Below, in pieces: positions 5,708-6,852 of a stretch of 6,852 nucleotides of DNA. Positions within the stretch are counted from its first letter, which is position 1; each line of letters begins with the position of its first letter. Below the pieces are notes generated by a model. That model ran no database searches. It worked only from the letters and a program-made list of their open reading frames with translations, and had not been told where the DNA came from. This stretch comes from an uncultured Candidatus Saccharibacteria bacterium (GTDB lineage: Bacteria > Patescibacteriota > Saccharimonadia > Saccharimonadales > Saccharimonadaceae). The stretch is taken from contig CALGUM010000016.1 of the NCBI GenBank assembly GCA_937902295.1, forward strand, positions 1 to 6,852, written 5' to 3'. Position numbers and translations under genes: made by a program.

Positions 5708-6242
5708 AATCTAGGGACTCCAGTTCTCCGTGTTCATCGAGTGTGTAAAATGCATCCGATGCATCTTTAATGTGGTCTATAAATACGATACCATTGGTGT
5801 GGTCAATTTCGTGTTGCAAGACGCGTGCCAGGAATCCTTCTGCTTTGAGGCGAACCTCACGACCGCTGGCGTCAAGGGCTTTGACACGTACTTTTGAGTG
5901 GCGGGGAACTTTGCCGTAGATTTTTTTAACACTCAAACATCCTTCGTAGTCTGCAATGATTTCTCCTTCGTACTTCACGATCTCTGGGTTGATGAGCGCG
6001 GTAAAGTCCGTGTTGCTTTTGCGGTCGAAGTCACTGCGTACGATGACGACACGTTCGAGCCTGTCTACTTGCACGGCGGCGATAGCTGCACTAATTTCGT
6101 GCGCTCGTGACGCTTCCCAGTCGAGTGCGGCGCTTGTGAGGTCGTCTATAAGCTCACGAGTTTCATCCGTGACCACATGAACGCGCTGAGACTTTTCGCG
6201 TAGATGTGGATTGGGGAGTGTGATAACGTCTTCTTTTTTCAT
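5667..6242 (-). CDS. def: Peptide deformylase
   Basis: Def is a metalloenzyme (usually Fe2+) that removes the N-formyl group from nascent proteins at the ribosome exit. The 191 residues contain motif II EGCLS (100-104, metal ligand Cys102) and motif III QHEIDHTNG (143-151, metal ligands His144 and His148, catalytic Glu145). Motif I, normally GxGxAAxQ, reads SAAIAAVQ (51-58): the catalytic-site Gln58 is kept but both glycines are replaced by Ser and Ala. The C-terminal tail after the HEIDH helix is long and acidic (DEHGELESLDYDEH). The start at ATG 6242 has no Shine-Dalgarno; a perfect TATAAT ends eight bases upstream, so the mRNA is probably leaderless or nearly so. The 3' end overlaps fmt by 41 bases, forming a def-fmt operon, a very common bacterial pairing. 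Family assignment is secure; whether the motif I change alters activity is unknown. Confidence 0.95.
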   Translation of the reverse strand: MKKEDVITLPNPHLREKSQRVHVVTDETRELIDDLTSAALDWEASRAHEISAAIAAVQVDRLERVVIVRSDFDRKSNTDFTALINPEIVKYEGEIIADYEGCLSVKKIYGKVPRHSKVRVKALDASGREVRLKAEGFLARVLQHEIDHTNGIVFIDHIKDASDAFYTLDEHGELESLDYDEHIKDNPILWD

Positions 6243-6250
6243 TATTGTCT

Positions 6251-6279
6251 ATTATACGTGAGGCGAGGTAAAAATAACA
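6251..6279 (-). promoter_or_regulatory. Promoter of def-fmt, positioned for a leaderless or near-leaderless mRNA
   Basis: On the minus strand a perfect TATAAT (6256-6251) is followed by AGACAATA and then the def ATG at 6242. With transcription starting about seven bases after the -10, the 5' untranslated region would be 0-2 nt. The hexamer 17 bases upstream of the -10, TGTTAT (6279-6274), is a poor -35. No intrinsic terminator for the upstream pilin gene is seen in this gap. Confidence 0.6.
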
Positions 6280-6291
6280 GAGAGAGGGTGG

Positions 6292-6834
6292 CTAGTTGCC
6301 GTATTTACTGCTGACTTCTTGTAAGGCTCCGCTATCGTCTTTGTAGAAGAGTGTATAGCGCGTGCAGGGATTGGTATCTTGCGGCGCCCAATCGTCATTA
6401 GGTGTCGTGCAGATCGCTCCATCGCTTCTATAAGGTAAGAAGGTGTAAATTCCAGTAGAAGGCCAAGTTGCCGCTTGTGTATGGCTGCCTGCTGAAGCAC
6501 CTGGGCCGCGATAAGAATAATGGGGCGCTTCTGCTCCTTGATGAGCGGGGTCTAAGAGAGCTGATCGAGGTACTCCATACTTTTGGACGAAGGTTTTACT
6601 TGGATCACCAAGTTCTGCGCCGTAGTAAAAGGTCAGGAGACTAGGGTAGTTACCTTTTTCTTCGTAGTACGTCTCGAGATATGACGCCATCACCTCCATA
6701 TCGGCAATACGTTCATCTGCACGTGCTTGACGCTGCAGTCCAGTATAGGTCACGGCGCCTATACTCGCGAGGATTGCAATCGCGGTAATCACAACGATGA
6801 CTTCGACGATAGTAAATCCAGGACGATATTTCAT
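6292..6834 (-). CDS. Type IV prepilin-like protein (pilin or pseudopilin)
   Basis: This 180-residue protein has a classic class III signal: MKYRPG (1-6), then FTIVEVIVVITAIAIL (7-22). A prepilin peptidase would cut after Gly6, leaving Phe at +1 and the assembly Glu at +5 (Glu11). The hydrophobic helix (7-30) continues into an amphipathic helix (about 31-58), as in pilins, followed by a small globular domain. Cys142 and Cys157 are the only cysteines, near the C-terminus, and could form the D-region disulfide typical of pilins. It would be exported and assembled into a type IV pilus or competence pseudopilus, used for adhesion, twitching or DNA uptake. No pilus assembly genes are in the window. 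The start at 6834 has no Shine-Dalgarno; TACTAT lies seven bases upstream. Major versus minor pilin cannot be told from sequence alone. Confidence 0.9.
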   Translation of the reverse strand: MKYRPGFTIVEVIVVITAIAILASIGAVTYTGLQRQARADERIADMEVMASYLETYYEEKGNYPSLLTFYYGAELGDPSKTFVQKYGVPRSALLDPAHQGAEAPHYSYRGPGASAGSHTQAATWPSTGIYTFLPYRSDGAICTTPNDDWAPQDTNPCTRYTLFYKDDSGALQEVSSKYGN

Positions 6835-6847
6835 GTTGCTTATAGTA
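6835..6847 (-). promoter_or_regulatory. Candidate -10 element of the pilin gene, leaderless spacing
   Basis: On the minus strand TACTAT (6847-6842; five of six to TATAAT) is followed by AAGCAAC and the pilin ATG. The seven-base gap would put the transcript start at the ATG. The -35 region lies beyond the window edge, so this is tentative; an overlapping TATAAG four bases from the ATG is too close to serve as a -10. Confidence 0.4.
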
Positions 6848-6852
6848 ACAGG

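Noticed and set aside
1..6852. CRISPR array, insertion sequence, attachment site or tRNA
   Set aside because: I saw no spaced direct repeats, terminal inverted repeats with a transposase, or cloverleaf-like segments.

Overview
The window looks like a piece of a Patescibacteria (CPR) chromosome, most plausibly Saccharibacteria (TM7). The reasons are a four-domain S1 protein directly upstream of a short IF-2 of about 590 residues, a DUF5663-type protein (a family I associate with this radiation), a Gram-positive-style LPXTG surface protein, a type IV prepilin, and compact spacing with no gene-free stretch over 300 bases. The phylum is inferred from these features, not proven. I see no mobile element, CRISPR array, tRNA or rRNA.

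Layout. At the left edge, a ROK-family sugar kinase runs leftward off the window (636 to 1, minus). Diverging from it is a small LPSTG-anchored, coiled-coil surface protein (728-1186, plus) with its own promoter. A strong sigma70-type promoter (1190-1218) then drives an elaborate leader of about 105 nt and the ribosomal protein S1 homologue (1330-2406, plus), followed by infB (2477-4252, plus) after a gap holding two hairpins. A further extended -10 promoter precedes a DUF5663-like gene (4325-4774, plus). The right part is on the minus strand: a prepilin (6834-6292), then peptide deformylase def (6242-5667) overlapping methionyl-tRNA formyltransferase fmt (5707-4790). Fmt converges on the DUF5663 gene, and the rho-independent terminator for the plus strand lies inside the 3' coding end of fmt.

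How the genes work together. Four of the seven genes belong to one process. Fmt formylates Met-tRNAi, IF-2 delivers it to the 30S subunit, S1 captures mRNA (especially mRNA lacking a Shine-Dalgarno sequence), and Def removes the formyl group from the nascent chain. The window therefore holds most of the N-formylmethionine initiation cycle. The kinase, the LPXTG protein, the prepilin and the DUF5663 protein appear unrelated to it.

The points most worth a second look are the S1 leader (hairpin, AU repeat, displaced Shine-Dalgarno, possible 9-codon upstream ORF, second hairpin, SD-less start), promoter placement suggesting leaderless mRNAs for three minus-strand genes, the terminator embedded in fmt codons, and sequence departures in Def motif I and the ROK zinc motif. 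I did not find a clearly new multi-gene system; the novelty here is mainly regulatory and architectural.
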